Assembly: GCF_001422205.1 (NCBI RefSeq)
Contig: NZ_LMMJ01000001.1
Location: forward strand, 241,591 to 305,590
Reading direction: 5' to 3'
From: Curtobacterium sp. Leaf261
Lineage (GTDB): Bacteria; Actinomycetota; Actinomycetes; Actinomycetales; Microbacteriaceae
Length of the DNA stretch: 64,000 bases
Both the position numbers and the translations under genes were made by a program. Below, one piece after another: positions 31,272 through 39,790 of the stretch (within the stretch, counting starts at the first letter, position 1; the number at the start of each line of letters is the position of its first letter). The notes beneath the pieces were generated by a model. It ran no database searches. It saw only the letters and a program-made list of their open reading frames with translations, and had not been told where the DNA came from.

Positions 31272-31637
31272 TCAGGCGCCGACCTTCTCCGTTCCTCGAC
31301 GTGCTCGGAGCACGGTCAGACGCTCTTCGAGCAGTTCCTCGAGTTCCTCGCGAGACCGCCGCTCGAGCAGCATGTCCCAGTGGGTCCTCGGTGTCTTGAC
31401 GTCCTCGCTCGCGACCTCGACCGGGATGCCGTCGTCCCCGAGGAGACGACCCTCCAGACCGGACCGCGGTGAGGACCACGTCGGCGGGATCTCGGCGTCC
31501 GCGGCGAAGACCACATCGAACGTCGTTCCAGAGTCCGTCAGGTAGACGGCCCTCGTGCGGTCCGAGAACTCGACGCCCTCTTCGCTCTGGAGGCTCTGGC
31601 TCCCCAGCCGCATACCGCGGAGACTGCGATCAGCCAT
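31272..31637 (-). CDS. rbpA: RNA polymerase-binding protein RbpA
   Basis: RbpA is an actinobacterial factor that binds the housekeeping sigma factor and stabilises open promoter complexes. The 121-residue protein starts MADRSLRGMRLGSQSLQSEEGVEF, the diagnostic N-terminus. FDVVFAADAEIPPTWSSPRSG follows, then the sigma-interacting C-terminal helix (HWDMLLERRSREELEELLEERLTVLRARRG). The zinc-binding cysteines of some RbpA proteins are absent here. The ATG has GAGAGGAGT about 8 nt upstream. The upstream stretch of about 370 bp holds no gene. Confidence 0.96.
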   Translation of the reverse strand: MADRSLRGMRLGSQSLQSEEGVEFSDRTRAVYLTDSGTTFDVVFAADAEIPPTWSSPRSGLEGRLLGDDGIPVEVASEDVKTPRTHWDMLLERRSREELEELLEERLTVLRARRGTEKVGA

Positions 31638-31959
31638 GGTGTGACTCCTCTCGCATCGCTTGCCTGGTTGACAACCGGAACAGCGGGCGGATTGTTTCCT
31701 CCGCCGCGCATTCCCAGTCGGTTCTCAGTCGCTTCGTCGAGCGAAGCGTTCGAACCACGTGCAGCCGGATGGTGCGTCGGCCGCGTGTGGTCTAGTTGTT
31801 CGGAGCGGGGGAGCCGATCGACGGCTCCACCGGTTGTTCCTGGCGAGCGTACCGACGACGACTCCGAGTTGCCCGTACCGGTGCGGCCGTCGGGTCAGTT
31901 CGGATCGGGCCAGGTGCGGTCGGGGAGGGTCGGGTCCACGCACGTCACCCCCGACGACG
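31638..31959. other. Non-coding stretch upstream of rbpA
   Basis: No convincing gene. It should hold the rbpA promoter, but I could not place a clear -35/-10 pair. There is a short hairpin with 7-bp arms (CGCTTCG/CGAAGCG) at 31730-31748. Confidence 0.5.
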
Positions 31960-31997
31960 GACACGCCCGCACCGACAGTGGTCGGTACGGGCGTGTC
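31960..31997. terminator. Terminator hairpin of the nfeD-SPFH operon
   Basis: A 17-bp stem with one mismatch starts GACACGCCCGCACCGAC (31960-31976), with loop AGTG and a matching arm at 31981-31997. It is 15 bp beyond the stop codon of the SPFH gene on the minus strand. Confidence 0.7.
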
Positions 31998-32012
31998 GTG
32001 GTGCATCCGGGC

Positions 32013-33284
32013 TCAGGCGCCGCGAGTCTCCGGAGCGTCGGGCTCGTCGCCTGCTGCCATGTCTGCCGCTGCCGGACTCGACGTGGTGCGGGGGAGCGGC
32101 ACGCCGAGCTTCTCGTCGAGGCTCCGATCGGACTCCGCGAGGCGGGCATCGAGGCTCGCATCGGACGCTGCGAGGCCGCCACCGGGCGAGGTCGTCGTCG
32201 TGTCGGCGAGGCTCTTGTTCGCGAGCTCCGAGATGCGGTCGATCAGACTCGGACCGGCTGCTGCTGCGGCAGCGGCAGCTCCTGCAGGAGCACCGGCCGT
32301 CGTTCCACCGGCCCCGGCTGCCGCGGCGCCAGCCCCGGCAGCCGCAGCGCCGGCCCCACCGGTCGCACCTGCCGAGCCAGCGCCCGGCATCATGCTCGGG
32401 CCGGCCGTGAAGCCACGTGCGATGCCGGAGAGCGCCTCGGTGAACTCGCTCGGGATCATCCAGAGCTTGTTCGCCGTGCCCTCGGCCAGCTTCGGCAGGG
32501 TCTGCAGGTACTGGTAGGAGAGCAGCTTGTCGTCCGGGTCGCCGGCGTGGATCGCCCCGAACACGGTGGCGATGGCCTGGGCTTCACCCTCCGCCTCGAG
32601 GACGCGGGCCTTCGCATCACCCTCTGCGCGGAGGATCGAGGACTGACGCTGTCCCTCTGCCTCGAGGATCTGCGACTGCTTGGTGCCCTCCGCCTGGAGG
32701 ATCGCGGCACGACGGCTCCGCTCGGCTCGCATCTGCTGCTCCATGGAGTCCTGGATGGAGAGGGGCGGATCGATCGCCTTGAGCTCGACACGACCGACGC
32801 GGATGCCCCACTTGCCGGTGGCTTCGTCGAGCACGATGCGGAGCTGACCGTTGATGTTGTCGCGGCTCGTCAGCGCCTGCTCGAGGTTCAGCCCACCGAC
32901 GACGTTGCGGAGCGTGGTCGTGGTGAGCTGCTCGACCGCACCGAGGTAGTTCGCGATCTCGTACGTCGCGGCGCGCGCGTCCGTCACCTGGAAGTAGACG
33001 ACCGTGTCGATCGAGACGACGAGGTTGTCCTCGGTGATCACCGGCTGCGGGGGGAAGGACACGACCTGCTCGCGCATGTCGAGCAGCGGCCGCAGTCGGT
33101 CGATGAACGGCACCAGGATGTTGAGGCCGGGGGTGAGGGTCTTGTGGTACTTGCCGAGGCGCTCGACGACCCCGGCCGTGGCCTGCGGGACGATGCGGAT
33201 CGCCTTGGCGAGGACGACGATCACGAAGATCACCACCACGAGGACGAGAGCGATGAGGACGATGGTCCCGATCGACGGGGTCAT
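32013..33284 (-). CDS. SPFH/Band-7 (stomatin-like, QmcA-type) membrane protein
   Basis: SPFH proteins form large membrane-associated rings and often partner with NfeD proteins. The 423-residue protein begins with one transmembrane helix (residues 6-28). The band-7 domain follows (AIRIVPQATAGVVERLGKYHKTLTPGLNILVPFIDRLR). The stomatin signature region is IRVGRVELKAIDPPLSIQDSMEQQMRAERSRRAAILQAEG, and then an alpha-helical coiled coil with repeated AEG units. The C-terminal 130 residues are Ala/Gly-rich and probably disordered. It is encoded with nfeD, overlapping by ATGA. The biological role in actinobacteria is poorly known; membrane microdomain organisation is likely. Confidence 0.9.
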   Translation of the reverse strand: MTPSIGTIVLIALVLVVVIFVIVVLAKAIRIVPQATAGVVERLGKYHKTLTPGLNILVPFIDRLRPLLDMREQVVSFPPQPVITEDNLVVSIDTVVYFQVTDARAATYEIANYLGAVEQLTTTTLRNVVGGLNLEQALTSRDNINGQLRIVLDEATGKWGIRVGRVELKAIDPPLSIQDSMEQQMRAERSRRAAILQAEGTKQSQILEAEGQRQSSILRAEGDAKARVLEAEGEAQAIATVFGAIHAGDPDDKLLSYQYLQTLPKLAEGTANKLWMIPSEFTEALSGIARGFTAGPSMMPGAGSAGATGGAGAAAAGAGAAAAGAGGTTAGAPAGAAAAAAAAGPSLIDRISELANKSLADTTTTSPGGGLAASDASLDARLAESDRSLDEKLGVPLPRTTSSPAAADMAAGDEPDAPETRGA

Positions 33285-33772
33285 GAGTGTGTCCTTTCAG
33301 TGGTGCGGACGACGGCGGTTGAGCCGTCGATCGCGGTCACGATCACACCAGTGCCGAGTGGCGGTGTGTGATCGACGGGGGAGTCCGGGAACGACTCGTC
33401 GGCGGTGATCCGGGCGCTCCACGTCTCTCCGTTGGCCAGGCGGACCTGTCCGGGGGCGGAGGAGGTGAAGGCGACGGCGACCTGGCCGCGCATGCCGATG
33501 AGTCCTTCGATGTTGGTCCGGTGCGGATCGGCGTTCCGCCCGAGGATCTTCAGGAGACGTGGTCTGACGAGGGACAGCAGCAACAGCGACACCGCCGCGG
33601 CGATGATCACCGCCGCCCACCACGGTGCTCCGACCAGCGCGGCGACGAGGCCGCCCGCTGCGCCCACCGCGAGCATCAGGAAGATGAAGTCGAGCGTGAA
33701 GATCTCGACGACGATCAGCAGCAGCACGAGGGCGATCCACACGATCACCCATGCCCATTCGATCCCGGTCAT
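33281..33772 (-). CDS. NfeD-family membrane protein
   Basis: The 163-residue protein has three or four closely packed hydrophobic helices (IEWAWVIVWIALVLLLIVVEI, FIFLMLAVGAAGGLVAALVG, WWAAVIIAAAVSLLLLSLV). A C-terminal OB-fold domain follows (IEGLIGMRGQVAVAFTSSAPGQVRLANGETWSARI). This is the short NfeD type that pairs with SPFH proteins. ATG 33772 is used although the frame is open to 33853. Its TGA overlaps the SPFH gene ATG by 4 nt, so the pair is co-translated. Confidence 0.88.
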   Translation of the reverse strand: MTGIEWAWVIVWIALVLLLIVVEIFTLDFIFLMLAVGAAGGLVAALVGAPWWAAVIIAAAVSLLLLSLVRPRLLKILGRNADPHRTNIEGLIGMRGQVAVAFTSSAPGQVRLANGETWSARITADESFPDSPVDHTPPLGTGVIVTAIDGSTAVVRTTERTHS

Positions 33773-33796
33773 GTGACGCTCCCCTCGCCGGTCGCA

Positions 33797-33811
33797 GCAC
33801 AACCGTTGTGC
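33797..33811. promoter_or_regulatory. Inverted repeat in the nfeD leader
   Basis: GCACAAC and GTTGTGC are separated by one C. It lies between the presumed transcription start near 33824 and the nfeD ATG. It could be an operator or an RNA hairpin. Confidence 0.45.
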
Positions 33812-33830
33812 GGCATCGACCGGTGCGTAA

Positions 33831-33836
33831 AACATA
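33831..33836 (-). promoter_or_regulatory. -10 box of nfeD-SPFH
   Basis: TATGTT on the minus strand fits TANNNT. It is embedded in ATTGATATGTT, an 11-mer also found at the promoter of the surface-protein gene (39546-39556). Confidence 0.5.
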
Positions 33837-33905
33837 TCAATGCACACCGACACGTGCGGTTCTCCACAGGTGATGCCCGGTTCCGTGCTCGGACAGCACG
33901 GGCGC

Positions 33906-33911
33906 TAGGCT
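33906..33911 (+). promoter_or_regulatory. -10 box upstream of the SDR gene
   Basis: TAGGCT would start transcription near 33918, giving a leader of about 80 nt with GAGGAGA before GTG 33997. Confidence 0.5.
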
Positions 33912-33996
33912 CGATGCCGATCATCCGTGCAGAGCGTCCTCGCACCACCGCGAGACCGCACCCAACGACTTCCGGCAACACGAGGAGACTGAACCC

Positions 33997-34767
33997 GTGA
34001 GCAACCCCCTGGCACCCGACTCCCTCGCCGGCAAGCGCGTCCTCGTCACCGGCTCGTCGCGCGGCATCGGCGCCGACACGCTCGGGTACTTCGCCGAGGC
34101 CGGGGCACGCGTCGTCGTGAACTACCGCAACAAGGCGCGACGCGCGGAGCAGATCGTCGAGCGGATCACCGCTGCCGGGGGAGCGGCCCTCGCCGTCGGC
34201 GCCGACCTCACGGACCACGACTCCGTGCAGGGCATGATCGACACGATCGTTGGCGAATGGGGTGGCCTCGACATCCTGGTGTTGAACGCCTCCGGCGGCA
34301 TGGAGTCCGGCATGGGGGACGACTACGCGCTCCGCCTGAACCGCGACGCCCAGGTCGACCTCCTGACGACCGCCCTGCCGCACATGGCGCCCGGATCCCG
34401 GGTCGTCTTCGTCACGAGTCACCAGGCGCACTTCGTCGAGACCGCCGAGACCCTCCCGGAGTACGTGCCGGTGGCCAAGAGCAAGCGCGCCGGCGAGCTC
34501 GCCCTCCGCGAGCAGATCCCCGCGCTCGACGAGGCCGGCGTGGAGTTCGTCGTCGTCTCGGGCGACATGATCGAGGGCACCATCACCGCGACGCTGCTCG
34601 AGCGGATCAACCCCGGCGCCATCTCGGACCGTCGCGAGTCGGTCGGCAAGCTCTACAACGTCGCGGAGTTCGCCGCGGAGGTCGCCGCCGCCGCGCTCGA
34701 GCCGATCCCGGAGGACCACACCAAGCTCGTCGGTGACGTCAGCGAGTTCGTCGGCACCGCGAGCTGA
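33997..34767 (+). CDS. Short-chain dehydrogenase/reductase family protein
   Basis: Classical SDR of 256 residues. The NAD(P)-binding motif is VTGSSRGIGADTLGYF near residue 14, with NYRNKARRAEQ after beta-2 and ILVLNASGGM in place of NAG. The active-site serine is in FVTSHQAHFVE. The usual YxxxK is shifted: EYVPVAKSKRAGE gives Y followed by four residues before the first K, so catalysis may differ or the protein may bind without reducing. The substrate is unknown. GTG 33997 has GAGGAGA upstream. A NUDIX gene follows after 55 bp in the same direction. Confidence 0.85.
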   Translation: MSNPLAPDSLAGKRVLVTGSSRGIGADTLGYFAEAGARVVVNYRNKARRAEQIVERITAAGGAALAVGADLTDHDSVQGMIDTIVGEWGGLDILVLNASGGMESGMGDDYALRLNRDAQVDLLTTALPHMAPGSRVVFVTSHQAHFVETAETLPEYVPVAKSKRAGELALREQIPALDEAGVEFVVVSGDMIEGTITATLLERINPGAISDRRESVGKLYNVAEFAAEVAAAALEPIPEDHTKLVGDVSEFVGTAS

Positions 34768-34822
34768 CCGTCGGACGCGACCCGCGCCTCCAGACCGTGA
34801 CCGTCGGAAGGACCCACCCGTC

Positions 34823-35284
34823 GTGACCGCCGCACCCGGCCTCCGCCGCACCTCCAGGATCCTGCTGCTCGACCCGCAGGGTCGGGTCTTCCTGATGGAC
34901 ACGACCATGCCGTCGAGCGACGGGTTCCACCGATGGATCACCCCCGGTGGCGGCGTCGACCCGGGGGAGTCCCACGCCGAGGCGGCCGTGCGCGAGCTCC
35001 GCGAGGAGACCGGCATCGTCATCACGGACCCGGGAGCACCGGTGCACTCGCGCGACTTCGTCGTCGAATGGGACGAGGCGGACCACGATCGCGGACACGC
35101 CGAGTTCTACGTCGTGCGGACAGACGGGTTCACGCTGTCGGACGCCGAATGGACCGACGATGAGCGGGTCGACATCCTGGCGTCCCGCTGGTGGACCGCG
35201 GACGAGCTCGATGCGGGCACCGAACCGTTCGACCCGCCGGAGCTGGCCGATCTCATCCGGCGGTTCGGCCGCACGGAGGCCTGA
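34823..35284 (+). CDS. NUDIX hydrolase
   Basis: NUDIX enzymes split nucleoside diphosphates linked to another group. The 153-residue protein carries the NUDIX box: GGG of TPGGGVDPGES, then AAVRELREETGI, matching Gx5Ex7REUxEExGU. The N-terminal strand SRILLLDPQGRVFLMDT leads into it. GTG 34823 has GGAAGGA about 10 nt upstream and gives the normal family length. The substrate is unknown. The stop codon is followed within 2 bp by a seven-copy tandem repeat. Confidence 0.88.
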   Translation: MTAAPGLRRTSRILLLDPQGRVFLMDTTMPSSDGFHRWITPGGGVDPGESHAEAAVRELREETGIVITDPGAPVHSRDFVVEWDEADHDRGHAEFYVVRTDGFTLSDAEWTDDERVDILASRWWTADELDAGTEPFDPPELADLIRRFGRTEA

Positions 35285-35285
35285 G

Positions 35286-35397
35286 GACACCACCGTGGGG
35301 CGACACCACCGTGGGGCGACACCACCGTGGGGCGACACCAGCGTGGGGCGACACCACCGTGGGGCGACACCAGCGTGCGGTGACATCAGCGTGCGCA
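35286..35397. repeat. 16-bp tandem repeat, 7 copies
   Basis: Unit GACACCACCGTGGGGC runs from 35286. Copies 1-3 and 5 are identical; copy 4 has one change; copies 6-7 have drifted more. It fills most of the spacer between the convergent NUDIX and VOC genes. Confidence 0.92.
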
Positions 35398-35420
35398 GAC
35401 CGCCGGCGTCCCGTACCCCG

Positions 35421-35816
35421 TCAGTCGCGCGGAGACAGGACGCAGAACTCGTTGCCCTCGGGGTCCTGCAGCACGACCCACGTCGCATCGGACCTCTGAC
35501 CGACGTCGGCGAGCCGAGCGCCTCGGTCGAGCAGCCCCTGCACCTGCACTGCTCGGTCGTCATGCGGTTCCGGCGCGAGGTCGATGTGCAGGCGGTTCTT
35601 GACGGATCTGCCCTCCGGCACCGGAACGAAGACCATGCCAGGTCCCTGCTCCTGAAGCGGGATGTTCCGGGACGCGTCGAGAGCATGCTGCGGCACGATG
35701 ACGACCTCGTCGTCAGCCTCGTACACGATCCGCCAGTCGAGCGTCTCCGCCCACCAGCGGGCCTGGGCGGCGACGTCCTGACAGTCGACGACGATCGTGT
35801 ACCAGCGAAGGCTCAT
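35421..35816 (-). CDS. VOC-superfamily (glyoxalase-like) protein
   Basis: The 131-residue protein starts MSLRWYTIVVDCQDVAAQARWWAETLDW and ends WVVLQDPEGNEFCVLSPRD, the typical frame of the second glyoxalase-like domain family. Two beta-alpha-beta-beta-beta units are apparent. NRLHIDLAP supplies a possible metal-binding His and the final NEFCV the Glu. Such proteins include metal-dependent isomerases and antibiotic-binding proteins, so the function is open. ATG 35816 is preferred although the frame extends upstream to 35933. Confidence 0.83.
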   Translation of the reverse strand: MSLRWYTIVVDCQDVAAQARWWAETLDWRIVYEADDEVVIVPQHALDASRNIPLQEQGPGMVFVPVPEGRSVKNRLHIDLAPEPHDDRAVQVQGLLDRGARLADVGQRSDATWVVLQDPEGNEFCVLSPRD

Positions 35817-35935
35817 GCCGTCATCCTCCCGCGTCAATGCTCCATCGACAACGGTCCTGTCCAGCGCTCCCGGCTCCTCCGAGGCTCCTCGGGTCCGAGT
35901 GCGACGGCGGTTGCGCAGATCGCGCTGGGCCACGC

Positions 35936-35969
35936 AGGAGGGGCGGGGCGATTCCGCCCCGCCCCTCCT
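35936..35969. terminator. Strong hairpin after the surface-protein gene
   Basis: 15-bp perfect arms (AGGAGGGGCGGGGCG at 35936-35950 with 35955-35969) and an ATTC loop. It lies 10 bp past the stop of the minus-strand surface-protein gene. Confidence 0.8.
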
Positions 35970-35978
35970 CGTGTGTCC

Positions 35979-38900
35979 TCAGTCCCGCCGGGCACGGTGT
36001 CGCAAGCACGCTCGCGCTGCGAACGCCGCACCGAGGAACAGCATCACCCCTCCGATGACGCCGATGGTGGCGATGTCCGCCCCGGTGAAGGCGAGGACGG
36101 TACGCGGGGTCCCTCCGCCGCGCGAGCCCGGGGTCTCCTGACCCGTGGTGCTCAACTCCTCCGACTCGGTGATGACGGGATCGGGCTCGGTGATGACGGG
36201 ATCGATCGACACCGGGAGGACGCCGGCGTCGACGGTGAGGTCACTGGTGACTCCGTCGAGCCTCCCCTCGTCGGTCGACGTCGCCACGAGCCGCACGGCC
36301 TTCGTCCTGCCGTCGGGAGCTGCGTCCGAGTCGATGGTCCGGTCATCGCCGACCTCGGCCGCGGTGAAGGAGCGACCCTCCGGTGCGGAGAACGTCAGCA
36401 CGTAGGAGCCGGGCCGCAAGCCACCGAAGCCGTAGGTCCCTGAGCCATCGGTCCTGGTCGTGCGGTGCACATGGGTGCCGCGGTCGTCCTCACCGGCGAT
36501 GGCGATGGCAACGCCCCGGATCCCGTCCTCGTGCTCGTCCTGCAGGCCGTTGCCGTTCGCGTCCTCCCAGACGCGGTCACCGATCGAACCGGCGACGGTC
36601 GTGATCTTCGCGGCGTTCGACAGCACGGGCAGGGCGAGGTTCGAGGCGCGAAGGCCGAATCGGTTGACGTGGACGTCGCCGGCGACGGCACCGACCGTCG
36701 ACATGGCGACCTGGTGGGTGATGGTCTGCCCGACGGCGATCCCGGCAGCACGCTCGATGCGGAATGCCGTGACGTCCGCGAGGTCGGACGGACAGTCGAC
36801 TGTGCCGAGGTCAGCATCGGAGCACCAGGTGGTCGAGCCGCCCGCCTGGTTCGATGCGGCGTTCCCGTCGCGATCGACGTCCGCCGGCTCTGTGTCGGTG
36901 TACCGGACGATCTCGCCGGCTTCAGCGTCGACCACGATGGGTGCCGCGAGCCGAGCCTGGCCGGAGTGGTCGGTGCCGAGCTCGTCGCCGTTGTGGGGCA
37001 GCACGTCGATGATGTCGGCGCCGGTGATGGCGGAGGAATCGGTGTTCGTGTACCCGAGCTCCCATCGGAGCTCATCGCCGGCGATGACGGTCGGCGCGAC
37101 CGCTGTCTTGGTGACGCCGACACCTCCGGTGGTGACGACGTCGAGACTCCGGACAGCGTGGCGGTACCGTTCGGGCGACAGGTCGTCCGGCGCCGAGACG
37201 GTCACGTCGTTCGTGATCGGACCGGCCGGGCTGAGCAGGGACACATCGACCCGGTAGGTGATCGGATCGAGGACGACACCCGGTGTCGTGTCCGGCAGCA
37301 CCCAGGTCAGCTGCTGGCGGGAGATGCCCTCCGCGTCGACGACGGTCTCGATGGTCGTCGGTGTGCGCGACGCCGAGTCGGGCCGGTACGTCGTGTGGGC
37401 GGGGAGCAGGTCGACCACGGTGACGTCCTCGGGCTTCGCGCCGGTCGTCGAGTTCGTCAACGTCGGGTACAGGCCGAATTCGACGCTGCCGCCCGAGACC
37501 GTGAACGAGGTCTTGTCCGGTGTGTCGGCAGCGGTGTGTCCGGGATCGATCACCTTCTTCGTCACGCGCGCGAGTGTACGGGTCTCGATCACCGAGTCCG
37601 CGAGACCGCCGGCCCCGAGGTCGGCGTCGTGGCTGTCGTGCACCCATGTACCGTCGCCGCTCGAGAGCTGGCCGAAGTCGAGCACTCGGGTTCCACTGGG
37701 TGCGGGAAGGACGCGCATGTAGCTGAACAGGTTCGCGCGGATGCCGCCCTTGATGCCGCCGACCGCACGGATCTTGCCGACCGCGGCCGGACCGCCGGGG
37801 ACGTCCTCAGGGGAGGAGTACCAGGGGCCGTCGGTGTCGTCACAGGTCGCATCGCGGCCATCCGCCGGGTCCGAGAACGAGAACGCCGTGTACTCGATCC
37901 GCATCCCGGCGTCCCAGGAGAAGCCTGCGGCGTACCCGTTGTCACCGATCGGAGTGATGGTCTGGTGTCGGTTGTCGAACACGTCACAGGCGATGGCGCC
38001 CTCGTAGGGACTGGTCCCCGGGTTGACGATGCTCACCTGGCTCCGGACGACGCGGCCGGCGGTGACGTACGGGTCGCCTGACTTCGCCGAGCCGGGGGAG
38101 GTCGCGCCGGTGGCCTCGTCCGACACCTGCGTCAGGACCTTGAAACCGTCGGGACCGGCGAACGACGAGACGTTCCGGGTCGCCACGTTGTTCGTGAGGG
38201 GCTCTGAGCCGCCGGGGTAGTTCTGCGCACCGCTGGTGGACGTCGTCTGCAGCGGTGTGTACTCGTCGTGAGCGAGGAACGAGGAACCGACCGGGGGTTG
38301 CGGGATCCAGACGTCGATGTAGCCACTGACCACATAGGCCTTCGAGCCCCCCGCGATCGCACCGCCCGACGCGCTCGACGACGGGATGGTGGCCTTGGTG
38401 ACGTCGGTACGCGCACCCGTGATCGACACCGCGACGGGCCCGCCGGGCGCGGTCTGTGAGCAGCTGATCGTTCCGCTGTCGAGGACGCTGTCGCTCGTGC
38501 CCCCGGAGCCGCCCGGGAGGTCCACGAAGTGCTGTGCGTCGTTCGCCCCGCACGCCGGCTCACCGTGGCGACCCCAGAGCAGAGCACCGGAGGTCGTGCC
38601 ACCGGACATCCGGGAGACGTCGTCCGTGAAGGAGAAATTGCCGTCCGACCGCTCGAGGCCGAGCAACCCCTGGCCGGGCACGACCGGATCGAACGCCACG
38701 GCGATCGGGTAGCGCAGCACGATGCCGTCCGTGCCGTCCGGCCCGGCGACGTCGCCGAAGAGCTGCGAGTTCGAGACGTCCTTGCTGAGGTCGTACCGGG
38801 GGGCGGCGGAGACGGTCGTGATCGGAGAGGTCGCGAGCGCGGGAACGCCCGTGAGGTTGTCTGCCGTCGTGCGGCCGCTGATGGAGATCTCGTCCCCGTT

Positions 38901-39443
38901 GCGGCGTTCTCCGGAGACGTTCAACACGACCGGGGTCGCCTTGGCGTCGCCTTCGCGGATCGTTCCGAGATTGCAGGTGAGCACCTGTCCGACGATGCCG
39001 GAACCGGCTCCCACACACGGCGCCGGCAGCCCCGCCCACGACGTGCCATCCGGGGCTGTGACGGTGAAGGTCTCGTTCTCGGACGCCCCGCCGTTGGAGT
39101 TGACCGTCACGCCGTACGTGATCGAGTCGAACGTGCGGACCAGGCCGTTGGTGATGCTCGTGTCTCCGCCGGGTTGCTGTGTCGGCGTGAACGCACCGCT
39201 TCCGTCGGACGTCACGGTGATGGCCATCGCCACGGCGGCCCGGACGTCGGCACGCGACGTCGCGGCGTCCTCGGCGGCCGGAACGTCGGGCTCGGATGCA
39301 TCCGACCCTGCTGCAGCCGCGACGGAGCCCGGGGGATCCGGCTGGTCGTCGTCGGCCACAGCGGGGGAGGAGGTGAGGGTGGCTGCGAGGACGGCGACGA
39401 CGAGGGTGGTCGCGCCGAGATGCCTCAGTCGGGTGGGGGTCAT
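35979..39443 (-). CDS. Large LAxTG-anchored surface protein with SdrD_B and DUF11-like domains
   Basis: The 1154-residue protein has a signal peptide (RLRHLGATTLVVAVLAATLTSSPAVA). A long secreted region of beta-sandwich character follows: DUF11-like segments such as VGVTKTAVAPTVIAGDELRWELGYTNTDSSAITGADIIDVLP. Near residue 970 is a SdrD_B/Cna-B-like domain (GSIGDRVWEDANGNGLQDEHEDGIRGVAI) with the aspartate-rich calcium loop. The C-terminus has a sorting signal: LAFTG near 1117, a hydrophobic helix and ACLRHRARRD. LAxTG is the class E-like sortase signal of GC-rich actinobacteria. Adhesion or surface display is inferred. ATG 39443 has GAAGGA upstream. An inverted repeat covers its presumed transcription start. 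Confidence 0.88.
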   Translation of the reverse strand: MTPTRLRHLGATTLVVAVLAATLTSSPAVADDDQPDPPGSVAAAAGSDASEPDVPAAEDAATSRADVRAAVAMAITVTSDGSGAFTPTQQPGGDTSITNGLVRTFDSITYGVTVNSNGGASENETFTVTAPDGTSWAGLPAPCVGAGSGIVGQVLTCNLGTIREGDAKATPVVLNVSGERRNGDEISISGRTTADNLTGVPALATSPITTVSAAPRYDLSKDVSNSQLFGDVAGPDGTDGIVLRYPIAVAFDPVVPGQGLLGLERSDGNFSFTDDVSRMSGGTTSGALLWGRHGEPACGANDAQHFVDLPGGSGGTSDSVLDSGTISCSQTAPGGPVAVSITGARTDVTKATIPSSSASGGAIAGGSKAYVVSGYIDVWIPQPPVGSSFLAHDEYTPLQTTSTSGAQNYPGGSEPLTNNVATRNVSSFAGPDGFKVLTQVSDEATGATSPGSAKSGDPYVTAGRVVRSQVSIVNPGTSPYEGAIACDVFDNRHQTITPIGDNGYAAGFSWDAGMRIEYTAFSFSDPADGRDATCDDTDGPWYSSPEDVPGGPAAVGKIRAVGGIKGGIRANLFSYMRVLPAPSGTRVLDFGQLSSGDGTWVHDSHDADLGAGGLADSVIETRTLARVTKKVIDPGHTAADTPDKTSFTVSGGSVEFGLYPTLTNSTTGAKPEDVTVVDLLPAHTTYRPDSASRTPTTIETVVDAEGISRQQLTWVLPDTTPGVVLDPITYRVDVSLLSPAGPITNDVTVSAPDDLSPERYRHAVRSLDVVTTGGVGVTKTAVAPTVIAGDELRWELGYTNTDSSAITGADIIDVLPHNGDELGTDHSGQARLAAPIVVDAEAGEIVRYTDTEPADVDRDGNAASNQAGGSTTWCSDADLGTVDCPSDLADVTAFRIERAAGIAVGQTITHQVAMSTVGAVAGDVHVNRFGLRASNLALPVLSNAAKITTVAGSIGDRVWEDANGNGLQDEHEDGIRGVAIAIAGEDDRGTHVHRTTRTDGSGTYGFGGLRPGSYVLTFSAPEGRSFTAAEVGDDRTIDSDAAPDGRTKAVRLVATSTDEGRLDGVTSDLTVDAGVLPVSIDPVITEPDPVITESEELSTTGQETPGSRGGGTPRTVLAFTGADIATIGVIGGVMLFLGAAFAARACLRHRARRD

Positions 39444-39517
39444 GGCAGTCCTTCGGGGTGGGCATACGGAGCCAGCTCCCGTCCCAGGCGTGCACACGTG
39501 TCGGGGAGTCCAGCGCT

Positions 39518-39545
39518 GAAGATCAGCGATGCTGATCTGATCTTC
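39518..39545. promoter_or_regulatory. Operator-like inverted repeat upstream of the surface-protein gene
   Basis: GAAGATCAG and CTGATCTTC are perfect 9-bp arms 10 bp apart, directly downstream of the -10 box (39546-39551, minus strand). This position suits a repressor site or an early mRNA hairpin. Confidence 0.55.
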
Positions 39546-39551
39546 AACATA
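39546..39551 (-). promoter_or_regulatory. -10 box of the surface-protein gene
   Basis: TATGTT on the minus strand within ATTGATATGTT. It gives a leader of about 95 nt. Confidence 0.5.
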
Positions 39552-39790
39552 TCAATTCATGAGGACCGGCGTGCATATCGCAGGATTATCGTGAAAACAT
39601 TTCTGTTCATATTCACGATGCGACATTCGACACCTCGAGCGTCCATCGACACCGCTCACCGTGGGCATGCGCGACTCATCACGGAGGTGACGTGGTGGCT
39701 CACCCGGGTGCCGTGGAGGCGTTGAGTGTGGAGATCGCGAGGTGACGAGATGTTCTACATTTGATCGTTGGAGTATTCAGAACACGCATC

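Noticed and set aside
31677-31715. A SigR-type promoter (GGGAAT-N18-GTT) upstream of rbpA
   Set aside because: GGGAAT is present on the minus strand, but the nearest GTT is 28 nt away, too far for the consensus.
31641-33371. A 576-codon plus-strand frame opposite the SPFH gene
   Set aside because: Shadow frame; the SPFH and NfeD proteins on the minus strand are clear.
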